Source of the DNA: Bacillus_BD oryzisoli
GTDB taxonomy: Bacteria; Bacillota; Bacilli; Bacillales; Cytobacillaceae
Assembly: GCF_036670025.1 (NCBI RefSeq)
Contig: NZ_CP137640.1
Coordinates: forward strand, 840,001 to 904,000
DNA length: 64,000 bases
Direction of reading: 5' to 3'
Part shown: one piece after another, positions 8,126-15,986 of the stretch
Layout: the number at the start of each line of letters is the position of its first letter
Numbering within the stretch: the first letter of the stretch is position 1
Program-made: the position numbers and the translations under genes
The notes under the pieces: model-generated
The model's input: the letters and a program-made list of their open reading frames with translations, nothing else
Told to the model about the DNA's origin: nothing
The model's database searches: none

Positions 8126-9310
8126 ATGAAGATTGCTGCTTCAGAGAGATTAAAAAAATTAACGACGGGAATTTTTACAGAACTGGCTAATAAAAAACGG
8201 GATGCAATTAATAAAGGAATAGATATTATCGATTTAAGTGTTGGAAGTCCTGATATGACTCCTTCAGCCTATGTAGTGGATGCACTTGTCGAGCACAGTA
8301 AAGATCTAACGAAATACGGATATACCTTAAAGGGAATAGATGAGTTTAATGAAGCAGTAGCACACTTTTACAAAAAACGGTATGAGGTGGAGCTCAATCC
8401 ACATGATGAAGTGCTGCAGCTAATGGGTTCACAGGATGGGCTTTCCCATTTGGCAACAGCGATCGTTAATCCAGGTGAATATGTCCTTGTTCCGGACCCT
8501 GGTTATCCAATTTATGAAGCTAGTGTGACATTGGCCGGCGGCAACGTTTATCCGATGCCATTATTGGAGGAAAATGGATACCTGCCAAAGCTTGATGAGA
8601 TTCCATTAGAGATCTTACAGAAGACGAAGATGATGATTATCAGCTATCCGGGAAATCCAGTTACCGCATTAGCGAATGTTTCATTCTTCGAAGAGGTCGT
8701 AACGTTTGCAAGGAAAAATAATATCCTTGTTGTTCATGACTTTGCCTATTCAGAACTCATTTTCGATTCTCATCCGCAAATAAGCTTTATGTCTGTTCCT
8801 GGCGCAAAAGAGGTCGGCATTGAATTTAATTCGCTGTCTAAAACCTTCAATATGGCTGGCTGCCGTATTGGATATGTTGTGGGAAATCCGGAGACTCTTA
8901 GTATTTTGGCAGCCTTAAAGTCCCATATAGATTATGGAATCTTTTATCCAATCCAAATGGCGGCGGTCACCGCTTTGACATCAGACTATTCTGTACTTGA
9001 TGAGCAGGTTATAGAGTATGAAACACGCAGGGATGTCTTAATATCAGGCCTAGCACAAGCTGGATGGCAAGTAGCTAAATCCCCTGCAACCATGTTTGTA
9101 TGGGCGAAGATCCCTTCCGGATGGACTTCCCGTGAGTTTGCTTTTACATTAATTGAAGAGGCAGGAGTTGCTGTCGTTCCCGGTGATGCTTTTGGTAAAT
9201 TAGGCGAGGGGTATGTTAGAATGGCTCTTGTTCAATCATCGGAAAAGCTTGCTGAAGCGGCGAAACGGATTGAACAATTTCTTCGTAAAAACAATCAAAA
9301 ACCGAAATAG
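8126..9310 (+). CDS. Class I/II PLP aminotransferase (LL-DAP/aspartate aminotransferase-like)
   Basis: A 394-residue fold-type I aminotransferase. The PLP lysine is in NSLSKTFNMAGCRIGY (K239), the cofactor aspartate/tyrosine in VVHDFAYSELIF, and the substrate arginine in YVRMALV near the C-terminus. The N-terminal LSVGSPDMTPS resembles the MalY/DapL-like group often labelled LL-diaminopimelate aminotransferase. No lysine-biosynthesis neighbour is present and Bacillus normally uses the acetyl-DAP route, so a general amino-acid aminotransferase is as likely. Confidence 0.82.
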   Translation: MKIAASERLKKLTTGIFTELANKKRDAINKGIDIIDLSVGSPDMTPSAYVVDALVEHSKDLTKYGYTLKGIDEFNEAVAHFYKKRYEVELNPHDEVLQLMGSQDGLSHLATAIVNPGEYVLVPDPGYPIYEASVTLAGGNVYPMPLLEENGYLPKLDEIPLEILQKTKMMIISYPGNPVTALANVSFFEEVVTFARKNNILVVHDFAYSELIFDSHPQISFMSVPGAKEVGIEFNSLSKTFNMAGCRIGYVVGNPETLSILAALKSHIDYGIFYPIQMAAVTALTSDYSVLDEQVIEYETRRDVLISGLAQAGWQVAKSPATMFVWAKIPSGWTSREFAFTLIEEAGVAVVPGDAFGKLGEGYVRMALVQSSEKLAEAAKRIEQFLRKNNQKPK

Positions 9311-9331
9311 AAAAACAATACGATAATGTAT

Positions 9332-9365
9332 AAAAGCCAGCCTTTTTAAAAAGCTGGTCTTTTTG
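9332..9365 (+). terminator. Rho-independent terminator
   Basis: The stem AAGCCAGC/GCTGGTCTT (9333-9340, 9353-9361) plus a T-run follows the aminotransferase. Confidence 0.85.
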
Positions 9366-9494
9366 TACTTTGTTTTTAATATAAACACAATCCTTGTAAT
9401 GGAATAGAAAACAAATTGAAAAGAATGATTGTTACAATGGTAAGAAACGATTTTTTTTAAATAACTAATGACAATATGGGGAAGAGGAATGATT

Positions 9495-9797
9495 ATGGAA
9501 ACTCATGTGAAAAATTCGTTAGAAGAATGGAAGAAGGAAATAGACAATCGACTACAGGAAATAGATGATGAATACGAGAAGACGAAAAATGAACTTCAAC
9601 TGTATTCATATAAATTCAGTATTACAAAGCAGGTCGTTCAATCAACCGTAAATGAAGATATTATTCGCAGCATCCGTGAAATGTATCAAAAGCCTTTTGA
9701 ACAGAGATATAATCAATTAAAGGAGGCCATTAAGGATTTAGAGGAAAGAAAAAAAGTGTTTCAGATGTTTATTGATAAAATTGATAAAGTATTATAG
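9495..9797 (+). CDS. Small coiled-coil protein of unknown function
   Basis: A 100-residue, highly charged protein. Heptad-like helices at about 5-40 (SLEEWKKEIDNRLQEI...) and 68-98 (KPFEQRYNQLKEAIKDLEE) suggest an antiparallel coiled coil with a short break. There are no cysteines, membrane segments or known motifs. The ATG at 9495 is chosen because AGAGG lies 7 nt upstream; in-frame ATGs at 9468 and 9489 have poorer spacing. It is a single gene between two terminators. I do not recognise the family. Confidence 0.65.
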   Translation: METHVKNSLEEWKKEIDNRLQEIDDEYEKTKNELQLYSYKFSITKQVVQSTVNEDIIRSIREMYQKPFEQRYNQLKEAIKDLEERKKVFQMFIDKIDKVL

Positions 9798-9799
9798 GT

Positions 9800-9854
9800 G
9801 TAAGGCACCACAAAAGGACAAATGGAAACCATTTGTCTTTTTGTGGTGCCTTAC
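9800..9854. terminator. Long bidirectional hairpin, family GGTGCCT..., copy A
   Basis: Two 26-nt arms (9800-9825, 9829-9854) pair with a single G.T position around an AAA loop, between two convergent genes. The central part (CAAATGG..CCATTTGTC) and the outer GGCACC/GGTGCC recur at 10732-10787 and 56241-56288. It is therefore both a terminator and a member of a dispersed hairpin family. Confidence 0.75.
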
Positions 9855-9862
9855 GCTGTTTT

Positions 9863-10303
9863 TTACCATAAAGCAGGTTTCACAACCATAAACCAAAGCA
9901 TGATCATGAGGAGGAGAATGTACATCCATAGGGAACGGGTCAGCTGTTTTACCAGTTCCTCTTTATTAGCGTCAGTCTCACGGAACCTCTGCAGTTTCGG
10001 TGTAAAGGCCCGCGCTAGAAAAAATAGTGACGAAAACATAATGACAAGCGTCATAATAATCCATGGCGTATTCCACGGCCATGGTCCTATCCAAATTAGA
10101 AGGATACCTGAAATGATAAGGACGTGGCCTGCATGCTTAGTCAGTCTGACTACCATGTGAAATGTATGTAAATAGGCAGCCAATTCTGCATCCTTTGTCT
10201 GGCGCAGCTTTGTTAAAACCGGTATAAGGATAAAAAATGGTCCAATCGAGACAATCGTACTGCTCACGTGCAGATAGATGATTGTACGGTATAATGCTTC
10301 CAC
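9863..10303 (-). CDS. Four-TM integral membrane protein (DUF2269/CopD-like)
   Basis: A 146-residue protein with four hydrophobic segments (about 7-29, 50-72, 77-97 and 124-143). Conserved-looking histidines sit in the first two (YLHVSS, HTFHMVV, TKHAGHVLI), as expected of heme- or metal-associated small membrane proteins of the DUF2269/CopD-like superfamily. No biochemical role can be assigned. It starts 8 nt after the ASCH gene's stop on the same strand, so the two form an operon. Confidence 0.7.
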   Translation of the reverse strand: MEALYRTIIYLHVSSTIVSIGPFFILIPVLTKLRQTKDAELAAYLHTFHMVVRLTKHAGHVLIISGILLIWIGPWPWNTPWIIMTLVIMFSSLFFLARAFTPKLQRFRETDANKEELVKQLTRSLWMYILLLMIMLWFMVVKPALW

Positions 10304-10311
10304 TTTACACG

Positions 10312-10659
10312 TTAATCATTAACCGGTCTGAACTCATGCACCCATACCCGCATTTGCGGAAGCCATGGCATTCCCGGATGGAAGGATAAAATTGACTCTT
10401 TGTATTCTTCTACGGTTTGATAGCCTTCCTGGCGCGCATGTTCGTCTGTTAATTCACCAAGTGCCTGTGAATAAACCTTTTCAACAACAAACTTTTTACC
10501 CTTTAACTCCATGATTTCTCCTACATCAGCATATCTTCCATTTCTTCGAGTTGCGGTTTTCTTTCCTTCAAGAACCTTCTGTACATCTTCCTCCACTGTT
10601 ACTAGTCGATCAATCGAACATGTTTTTGGTGGTAGAGCATTGTTTTCTTCATGATTCAT
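10312..10659 (-). CDS. ASCH-domain protein
   Basis: A protein of about 115 residues. The ATG at 10659 (MNHEENNALPPK) has AAGGAAG about 9 nt upstream; the frame stays open to a further ATG at 10704. The ASCH beta-barrel is recognisable from the GKKTATRRNGRYADVGE segment, then FVVEKVYSQALGELTDEHARQEG and a final tryptophan-containing strand (MRVWVHEF). ASCH proteins bind RNA or modified nucleosides; the E. coli YqfB member is an amidohydrolase for N4-acetylcytidine, but this one is only a distant relative. Confidence 0.75.
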   Translation of the reverse strand: MNHEENNALPPKTCSIDRLVTVEEDVQKVLEGKKTATRRNGRYADVGEIMELKGKKFVVEKVYSQALGELTDEHARQEGYQTVEEYKESILSFHPGMPWLPQMRVWVHEFRPVND

Positions 10660-10731
10660 TTCATTAATCTTCCTTTCATTATATAGTTTTTTATAATTTA
10701 CCATATTTCTTGTCAGACTACTAATTATCCG

Positions 10732-10787
10732 GTGTCAGACACGTAAAAAATAAATGGTAAACATTTGTCCTTTTGCGGTGTCTGACA
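10732..10787. repeat. Dispersed hairpin family, copy B
   Basis: An imperfect inverted repeat, GTCAGACAC near 10734 against GGTGTCTGAC near 10778, with a central AAATGGTAAACATTTGTCC like copies A and C. It lies between the divergent ASCH and hemY genes, so it is not placed as a terminator for either. Confidence 0.65.
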
Positions 10788-10840
10788 ATACAGAAAATGA
10801 TACACTTTAAAGGAATGGAACCTAGACTGAGGTGTGAATG

Positions 10841-12244
10841 ATGAAAACTGTTTTGGTCATTGGCGGGGGAATAACCGGCCTGTCAGCTATGTATGAATTA
10901 CAAAAGTGGAAAAAGGAAAATCAATCAGATGTACGTCTTGTTCTGGTCGAGGCGTCGGACTATCTAGGGGGAAAGATTCGAACAATAAAAACTGATGATT
11001 TTATTATGGAATCTGGCGCCGATTCGATTGTCGCTCGAAAGGCAAGTACCATGTCCTTTATTAATGACCTCGGCTTGGAGGATGAAGTAGTTTATAACGA
11101 AACCGGTCGCTCTTATATTTTTACAGATGGAGAACTTAAACCTATTCCTGACGAATCTGTATTTGGCATTCCGGCAAGTATTGAGTCATTAGCCAAAACC
11201 ACGCTTGTTTCTGCTGAAGGAAAGGTTGAGGCATTAAAGGACTTTTATACAAAAAATGATACATTTACAAAAAATGATTCAGTCGGAGCCTTACTTGAGT
11301 TTTGTTTTGGCAGAGAATTAGTTGAAAAGCAAATTGCACCAGTTCTGTCAGGTGTATATTCCGGCAAACTCAGCGATTTAACGATTGCCTCAACCCTGCC
11401 ATATTTATTGGATTATAAAGAGGAATACGGCAGCATTATTAAAGGGTTTGCAGCCAATAAGGATAAATTTCAAAGCGGTGAAAGAAAATTCCTCTCGTTT
11501 AAAAATGGCTTAAGTTCACTTATTGATGCCTATGAACAGACACTTGAGGATGTTGAAATAATTAAAAATACAAAAGCGGTAAGGATTGAACAAACAGGTA
11601 ATCGCTATCAGGTATCTTTTTCTAATAGCGATTTAATAGAAGTAGACCAGGTGATGCTGGGGATTCCGCATAATGAAGCGGAAAATTTATTACCAGATCA
11701 GGAACTGAAACAGGAGTTCAATCAATTAAGAAATAGTTCGATGATCAGTGTTTATATTGGCTTTGATATACCGGATCAGGTACTTCCATTAGAAGGAACT
11801 GGTTTCATTACGGCAGATAGTGATCAAATATCATGTAACGCCTGTACATGGACCAGCCGAAAATGGAAGCATACCTCAAAGGTTGGGAACCTGCTTGTTA
11901 GAGTTTTTTATAAGAGCAGCAATCCTAAGTTTCCTCAATTGCAGAGAATGTCCGAGGGAGAGCTGTTGCAATTTGCTCTGTCGGATATACAAAAAAGTCT
12001 TGGAATAAAGGCTGAGCCAGTTGTAAGTGTCGTTACCGATTGGTCAGGTACAATGCCGAATTATTCAATCGCACATCCGAAAACCGTTCTGGCGATAGAA
12101 AGCAAATTATCTCTAAACTATCCCGGTGTTTTCATTGCCGGCTGTTCTTACTACGGTGTCGGGATTCCAGACTGTATTGAAAACGGACAAAAAACAGCAG
12201 AAAAAATCAAATCTGGTCTTACAGAAAAACAGGACAACTATTAA
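10841..12244 (+). CDS. hemY: HemY/CgoX: coproporphyrinogen III (protoporphyrinogen) oxidase
   Basis: A 467-residue FAD-dependent oxidase of the heme pathway. In Gram-positives it oxidises coproporphyrinogen III to coproporphyrin III with oxygen. The dinucleotide-binding motif VIGGGITGLSAMYEL is at the N-terminus, followed by EASDYLGGKIRT and ESGADSIVARK, which are diagnostic of the HemY group. The C-terminal FAD motif is in PGVFIAGCSYYGVGIPDCIENG. The second of two adjacent ATGs (10841) has the better spacing from GAGGTG. No hemE or hemH lies next to it, unlike the usual hemEHY operon, so it may be a relocated or second copy. Confidence 0.88.
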   Translation: MKTVLVIGGGITGLSAMYELQKWKKENQSDVRLVLVEASDYLGGKIRTIKTDDFIMESGADSIVARKASTMSFINDLGLEDEVVYNETGRSYIFTDGELKPIPDESVFGIPASIESLAKTTLVSAEGKVEALKDFYTKNDTFTKNDSVGALLEFCFGRELVEKQIAPVLSGVYSGKLSDLTIASTLPYLLDYKEEYGSIIKGFAANKDKFQSGERKFLSFKNGLSSLIDAYEQTLEDVEIIKNTKAVRIEQTGNRYQVSFSNSDLIEVDQVMLGIPHNEAENLLPDQELKQEFNQLRNSSMISVYIGFDIPDQVLPLEGTGFITADSDQISCNACTWTSRKWKHTSKVGNLLVRVFYKSSNPKFPQLQRMSEGELLQFALSDIQKSLGIKAEPVVSVVTDWSGTMPNYSIAHPKTVLAIESKLSLNYPGVFIAGCSYYGVGIPDCIENGQKTAEKIKSGLTEKQDNY

Positions 12245-12262
12245 GTTGTCCTGTTTTTCTTT
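12223..12262 (+). terminator. Rho-independent terminator overlapping the hemY stop
   Basis: A perfect 17-bp stem (12223-12239 with 12244-12260) has a 4-nt loop that includes the first bases of the stop codon, and a T-run within the 3' arm. Confidence 0.85.
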
Positions 12263-12364
12263 GTAAAAATCTATTAAAAGGATGATTTTTATTCATAAAG
12301 AGCTGAAAGGTCACGTTAAGGACACAATTCTAAAAATATCAAACATTTGATTACTAAAAAAATA

Positions 12365-12393
12365 TTGACGAAAATTAAAATGACCGTTATGAT
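12365..12393 (+). promoter_or_regulatory. SigA-type promoter of the IclR gene
   Basis: TTGACG (12365-12370), a 17-bp spacer and TATGAT (12388-12393). Transcription would start near 12400. Confidence 0.7.
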
Positions 12394-12408
12394 AAGAATG
12401 TAGAAAGT

Positions 12409-12430
12409 ATTACGAACGGCATTCGATAAT
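12409..12430. promoter_or_regulatory. Candidate operator just downstream of the iclR-type promoter
   Basis: A quasi-palindrome of ATTACGAA and TTCGATAAT around CGGC. Its TACGAA/TTCG half-sites recur upstream of the dioxygenase gene (15854-15868). The position fits autorepression by the IclR protein. This is inference only. Confidence 0.35.
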
Positions 12431-12455
12431 GCCGAACAAAACTAAGGGGGCAGTC

Positions 12456-13235
12456 GTGACAGAACGTTTAATTCAATCAGTAGAAAGAGCTGCAGATATC
12501 CTTGAGTTGTTTATGATTTCGAAACCAGAATTAAGTGTGAAGGAAATCAGTGAACAACTAGGCTTGTCTAAAAGCACTGTTCACGGGCTGATCAAAACCT
12601 TAGAGCACAGAGGATACCTTCAGCAGAATGCAGAAGATTTAAAGTATAGGCTAGGTTTAAAGCTTTTTGAACTAGGAACCTTCATCGGAAATCAACTGGA
12701 CATTGTCAAAATTGCACAGCCAATCATAAAAGAGACAGTTGATAAATTGAAAGAAACGGTTCACCTTGTTATCAGACAGCAGGATGAATTAATTTATGTT
12801 GAAAAGGTTGAAGGACCTCATACGTTAAGAATCTCTTCATATGTGGGTAAAACAGCTCCGATTCATTGTACAGGGGTTGGAAAGGCGATTCTTGCTTATC
12901 AAGATGAAAAAGAAGTGGATCGAATTTTATCTTCAGGTAAATTAGAATCATTTACGGAATTTACTGTAACCGATGTCAATGAAATTAAAAAGCAGCTGGA
13001 TTTCACAAGAGAGCATGGTTATTCCATGGACGATGAAGAAATTGAGTTAGGTCTCAAATGTATTGCTGCGCCTATCTTTGATCACAACGGAAATGCAATC
13101 GCTTCAATCAGCTGTGCCTCACCGAAGATGAGACTTACAGAGGACAGGGTTCCAATGGTCATAGAGGGAATCAAAAGTGCGGCAAATGAGGTTTCAAGAT
13201 GTTTAGGCTACAAAAATGTTTCTCATACAAAATGA
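12456..13235 (+). CDS. IclR-family transcriptional regulator
   Basis: A 259-residue regulator. The N-terminal winged HTH (about 4-65; LSVKEISEQLGLSKSTVHGL) and the C-terminal IclR effector domain (about 75-250; GKTAPIHCTGVGKAILAY and ELGLKCIAAPIFDHNG) are complete. The GTG at 12456 is preferred because AAGGGGG lies 5 nt upstream; the ATG at 12429 has no ribosome site. IclR proteins commonly control aromatic catabolism (PcaU, PobR, MhpR), and this one opens the meta-cleavage region directly before mhpF-mhpE. Its ligand is unknown. Confidence 0.85.
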   Translation: MTERLIQSVERAADILELFMISKPELSVKEISEQLGLSKSTVHGLIKTLEHRGYLQQNAEDLKYRLGLKLFELGTFIGNQLDIVKIAQPIIKETVDKLKETVHLVIRQQDELIYVEKVEGPHTLRISSYVGKTAPIHCTGVGKAILAYQDEKEVDRILSSGKLESFTEFTVTDVNEIKKQLDFTREHGYSMDDEEIELGLKCIAAPIFDHNGNAIASISCASPKMRLTEDRVPMVIEGIKSAANEVSRCLGYKNVSHTK

Positions 13236-13283
13236 TGAGAACAGATTATATATATAACTTTTATATACAGGAGGAGAATTATT

Positions 13284-14168
13284 TTGGCAAAGTTAAAAGC
13301 AGCTATTATCGGTTCAGGTAATATTGGTACAGACCTTATGGTTAAATTAGGAAGATCAGAATTCTTAGAATTAACAGCAGTAATTGGTATTGACCCGCAA
13401 TCAGACGGTTTACGCCGTGCAAGAGAAGCAGGTTATGCAGGTGTTGACACAGGAATCGACGGTTTCTTTGCAGACCCTACTTTAGAAGCAGATATCATGT
13501 TTGATGCTACTTCAGCTAAAGCTCACCTTTACAACGACAAGTTATGTCAAGAGCGCGGAATCAAAATGATCGACTTGACACCAGCTGCAGTAGGACCATA
13601 CGTATCTCCAGCAGTAAATATTAATGAACACTTAGATAAAAGCAATATCAATATGATCACTTGCGGTGGACAAGCTACTATTCCAATGGTACATGCAATC
13701 AACCGTGTTGCTAACGTTGTATACGGTGAAATCGTTGCGACAATTTCAAGTAAATCTGCAGGCCCTGGTACTCGTGCGAATATCGATGAATTTACTGAAA
13801 CAACTTCAAAAGCAATCGAAGTAGTTGGCGGTGCTGACAAAGGGAAAGCGATTATCATCCTAAACCCAGCTGAACCTCCAATCATGATGCGTAATACTGT
13901 ATATGCACTTGTTGAAGAAGGAAAAATGGACGAACAAGCCATTCGCGACTCGATTGCAGAAATGGAAAAGGTAGTTCAATCATACGTTCCTGGTTATCAT
14001 TTACGTGCGGAACCAATTTTTGAAGGCAATAAAGTAACTGTTCTTATTGAAGTAAAAGGTGCTGGAGACTACTTACCAGAGTATTCAGGTAACCTAGATA
14101 TCATGACATCTGCTGCTGTTCGTGTGGCTGAAGAGTTTGCGAAAAACACATTAAAGGAAACAGTTTGA
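13284..14168 (+). CDS. mhpF: Acetaldehyde dehydrogenase (acylating), MhpF/DmpF/BphJ
   Basis: A 294-residue enzyme that converts acetaldehyde, NAD+ and CoA to acetyl-CoA, the last step of the meta-cleavage pathway. The Rossmann motif IIGSGNIGTD is at 9-18. The catalytic cysteine is C127 in MITCGGQATIP, followed by the family sequence SKSAGPGTRANIDEFT. The start is TTG with AGGAGGAG 7 nt upstream. The next gene begins 25 nt later and encodes the partner aldolase, with which this family forms a channelling complex. Codon choice in both genes is biased to preferred codons, unlike the neighbours, which suggests high expression. Confidence 0.93.
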   Translation: MAKLKAAIIGSGNIGTDLMVKLGRSEFLELTAVIGIDPQSDGLRRAREAGYAGVDTGIDGFFADPTLEADIMFDATSAKAHLYNDKLCQERGIKMIDLTPAAVGPYVSPAVNINEHLDKSNINMITCGGQATIPMVHAINRVANVVYGEIVATISSKSAGPGTRANIDEFTETTSKAIEVVGGADKGKAIIILNPAEPPIMMRNTVYALVEEGKMDEQAIRDSIAEMEKVVQSYVPGYHLRAEPIFEGNKVTVLIEVKGAGDYLPEYSGNLDIMTSAAVRVAEEFAKNTLKETV

Positions 14169-14193
14169 GCTGAAGAAAGGGGAAAAAATAATC

Positions 14194-15219
14194 ATGACAA
14201 CTGAAAGAGATATTCTAATAACTGAAGTAGCTTTACGTGACGGAAGCCACGCTGTTAGACATCAATATACAGTAGATCAAGTAGTAGCTGTAACTAAAGG
14301 ATTAGCTGATGCAGGTGTACCTTATATCGAAGTAACACACGGTGATGGTTTAGCAGGCTCATCTTTACAATACGGTCTATCAAAAGTAAGTGATATGGAA
14401 TTAATCGAAGCAGCAGCAGATGTTGCTGGCGATTCAAAAGTGGCTGTTCTTTTATTACCAGGAATCGGTACTCTTACTGAATTAAAAGAAGCTGCAAGCC
14501 TAGGTGCAAAAATGGTTCGTGTTGCTACACACGTAACAGAAGCAGACGTTGCTCCACAACATATCGCAATGGGAAAAGAATTAGGAATGGAAGCAGTTGG
14601 ATTCCTTATGATGGCACATATGGCTCCTATTGAGAAATTAGTTGAGCAGGCTAAATTAATGGAAAGCTATGGAGCAGATATTGTCTATATGACTGACTCT
14701 GCAGGTTATTTACTTCCAGAACAAGTAACGGAGCGTATTAGTGCATTAAGACAATCACTTCAATGTGAAATTGGTTTCCACGGCCACAATAACTTATCTA
14801 TGGCAATGGCTAACTCTGTTGCAGCTATTAAAGCTGGAGCAACTCGTATCGATGGTAGTGTTCGCTGCTTTGGTGCAGGTGCTGGTAATACACAAACTGA
14901 AGCTCTTGTAGCTGTTTGTGAGCGTATGGGAATTAAAACTGGTATTGATTTATATAAAATTGAAGATGTAGCAGAAGACATTGTTGCACCTCTTCTTCCT
15001 GTAACACCAACGATTACAAGAGAAGCAATCACACTTGGCTATGCAGGTGTATACTCAACATTTGCTTACCATGCAAAACGTGCAGGTCAACAATTTGGCA
15101 TTGATGCTCGTGACATCTTAATCGAATTAGCAAAACGCCAAGTTGTCGGCGGACAAGAAGATATGATCATTGACGTTGCTGCAGAAATGGCTAGAGCAAA
15201 AGCAGCAGTATCTAAATAA
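14194..15219 (+). CDS. mhpE: 4-hydroxy-2-oxovalerate aldolase, MhpE/DmpG/BphI
   Basis: A 341-residue class II pyruvate aldolase that splits 4-hydroxy-2-oxovalerate (or a longer homologue) to pyruvate and acetaldehyde (or a longer aldehyde). The HMGL-like barrel carries the catalytic pair R15-D16 in EVALRDGSHAVRH and the metal histidines H196 and H198 in GFHGHNNLSMA. The C-terminal part (PTITREAITLGYAGVYSTF) is the dehydrogenase-interacting domain. It forms an operon with mhpF and is ended by a terminator. Confidence 0.93.
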   Translation: MTTERDILITEVALRDGSHAVRHQYTVDQVVAVTKGLADAGVPYIEVTHGDGLAGSSLQYGLSKVSDMELIEAAADVAGDSKVAVLLLPGIGTLTELKEAASLGAKMVRVATHVTEADVAPQHIAMGKELGMEAVGFLMMAHMAPIEKLVEQAKLMESYGADIVYMTDSAGYLLPEQVTERISALRQSLQCEIGFHGHNNLSMAMANSVAAIKAGATRIDGSVRCFGAGAGNTQTEALVAVCERMGIKTGIDLYKIEDVAEDIVAPLLPVTPTITREAITLGYAGVYSTFAYHAKRAGQQFGIDARDILIELAKRQVVGGQEDMIIDVAAEMARAKAAVSK

Positions 15220-15235
15220 TCTACACTTATGACGG

Positions 15236-15268
15236 AAAAGGAGATTCTTAGTAGAGTCTCCTTTTTTC
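15236..15268 (+). terminator. Rho-independent terminator
   Basis: The stem AAAAGGAGA/TCTCCTTTT (15236-15244, 15257-15265) plus a T-run closes the mhpFE unit. Confidence 0.85.
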
Positions 15269-15358
15269 TATGAGAATTTTTTTGTTTTCAATTCTAAGAT
15301 AAGATATACTTTTTCTATGAGAATAATGCTTCCTACCACTACCAAATGAAAGGAGATC

Positions 15359-15736
15359 ATGCTCATAAAAAAAATTGTCAGTTTTGCCTTTATTTTAGCA
15401 GGACTTTTATCTCTCGGATTAGGAATCATTGGAATTATTTTACCGTTAATACCAACAACGCCGTTATTCCTCTTAGCGGCTTTTTGCTTTGTAAAAGGGT
15501 CTAAGAAATTTGATCGCTGGTTTAAAGGAACCAACTGGTATAAGAAATATTTAGAGGATTTTGTCAGGGACAAATCCATGACACGAAAGCAAAAATGGAG
15601 TATTTTACTGTTTGCTGATGTGATGATTGCCATTGTTTTTTTCCTTACTGACAAAATTATTGTGAGAATCATCCTGCTCCTTGTTGTCGCTTATAAATAT
15701 TATTATTTTATTTACAAAATAAAAACAGTTAAGTAG
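15359..15736 (+). CDS. YbaN family (DUF454) small membrane protein
   Basis: A 125-residue protein with two hydrophobic hairpins: helices at about 5-25 and 30-47 joined by IILPLIPTTPLFLLAAFCF, then a charged middle (KGSKKFDRWFKGTNWYKKYLEDF), then helices near 82-118. The LPLIPTTPFLLLA-type motif and the following KKFDRW are the DUF454 signature. The function is unknown; no link to aromatic catabolism is evident, although it sits between two parts of that region. It has its own terminator. Confidence 0.82.
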   Translation: MLIKKIVSFAFILAGLLSLGLGIIGIILPLIPTTPLFLLAAFCFVKGSKKFDRWFKGTNWYKKYLEDFVRDKSMTRKQKWSILLFADVMIAIVFFLTDKIIVRIILLLVVAYKYYYFIYKIKTVK

Positions 15737-15763
15737 TCAGGATATTATTATTAAAGAGTGAAT

Positions 15764-15797
15764 AGGGCTGCCAAGATTAAACTTGGTGGTCTTTTTG
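15764..15797 (+). terminator. Rho-independent terminator
   Basis: The stem CTGCCAAG/CTTGGTGG (15768-15775, 15782-15789) followed by CTTTTTG. Confidence 0.75.
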
Positions 15798-15853
15798 TGT
15801 TAAGAGATGGAATAAGTATGAAAAGTTATGACAAATTTTTAGACGATTAGTAC

Positions 15854-15891
15854 GATTCGTACGAAAAAAATATACGGATTTGTATGAAAAA
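15854..15891. promoter_or_regulatory. Tandem operator-like repeats upstream of the dioxygenase gene
   Basis: GATTCGTACGAAAAA (15854-15868) contains the perfect 10-bp palindrome TTCGTACGAA. A degenerate direct copy, GATTTGTATGAAAAA, starts 23 bp later (15877-15891), about two helical turns away. Both lie 50-85 bp upstream of a likely start for the dioxygenase transcript (-10 TATAAT at 15930-15935, weak -35). That is the place expected of activator sites, for example for the IclR protein. Confidence 0.45.
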
Positions 15892-15986
15892 CGACACAAT
15901 TAACTGTATATTCAGAAAATACTTAAAACTATAATAAGAATATAAACACCAATTAACTTACTAACCAAAACGAAGGAGTGTTGGAA

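Noticed and set aside
9822..10160. Plus-strand 112-codon frame
   Set aside because: Antisense to the four-TM membrane protein gene and starts inside a terminator hairpin.
13547..13942. Minus-strand 131-codon frame
   Set aside because: Antisense shadow of mhpF, produced by its strong codon bias.
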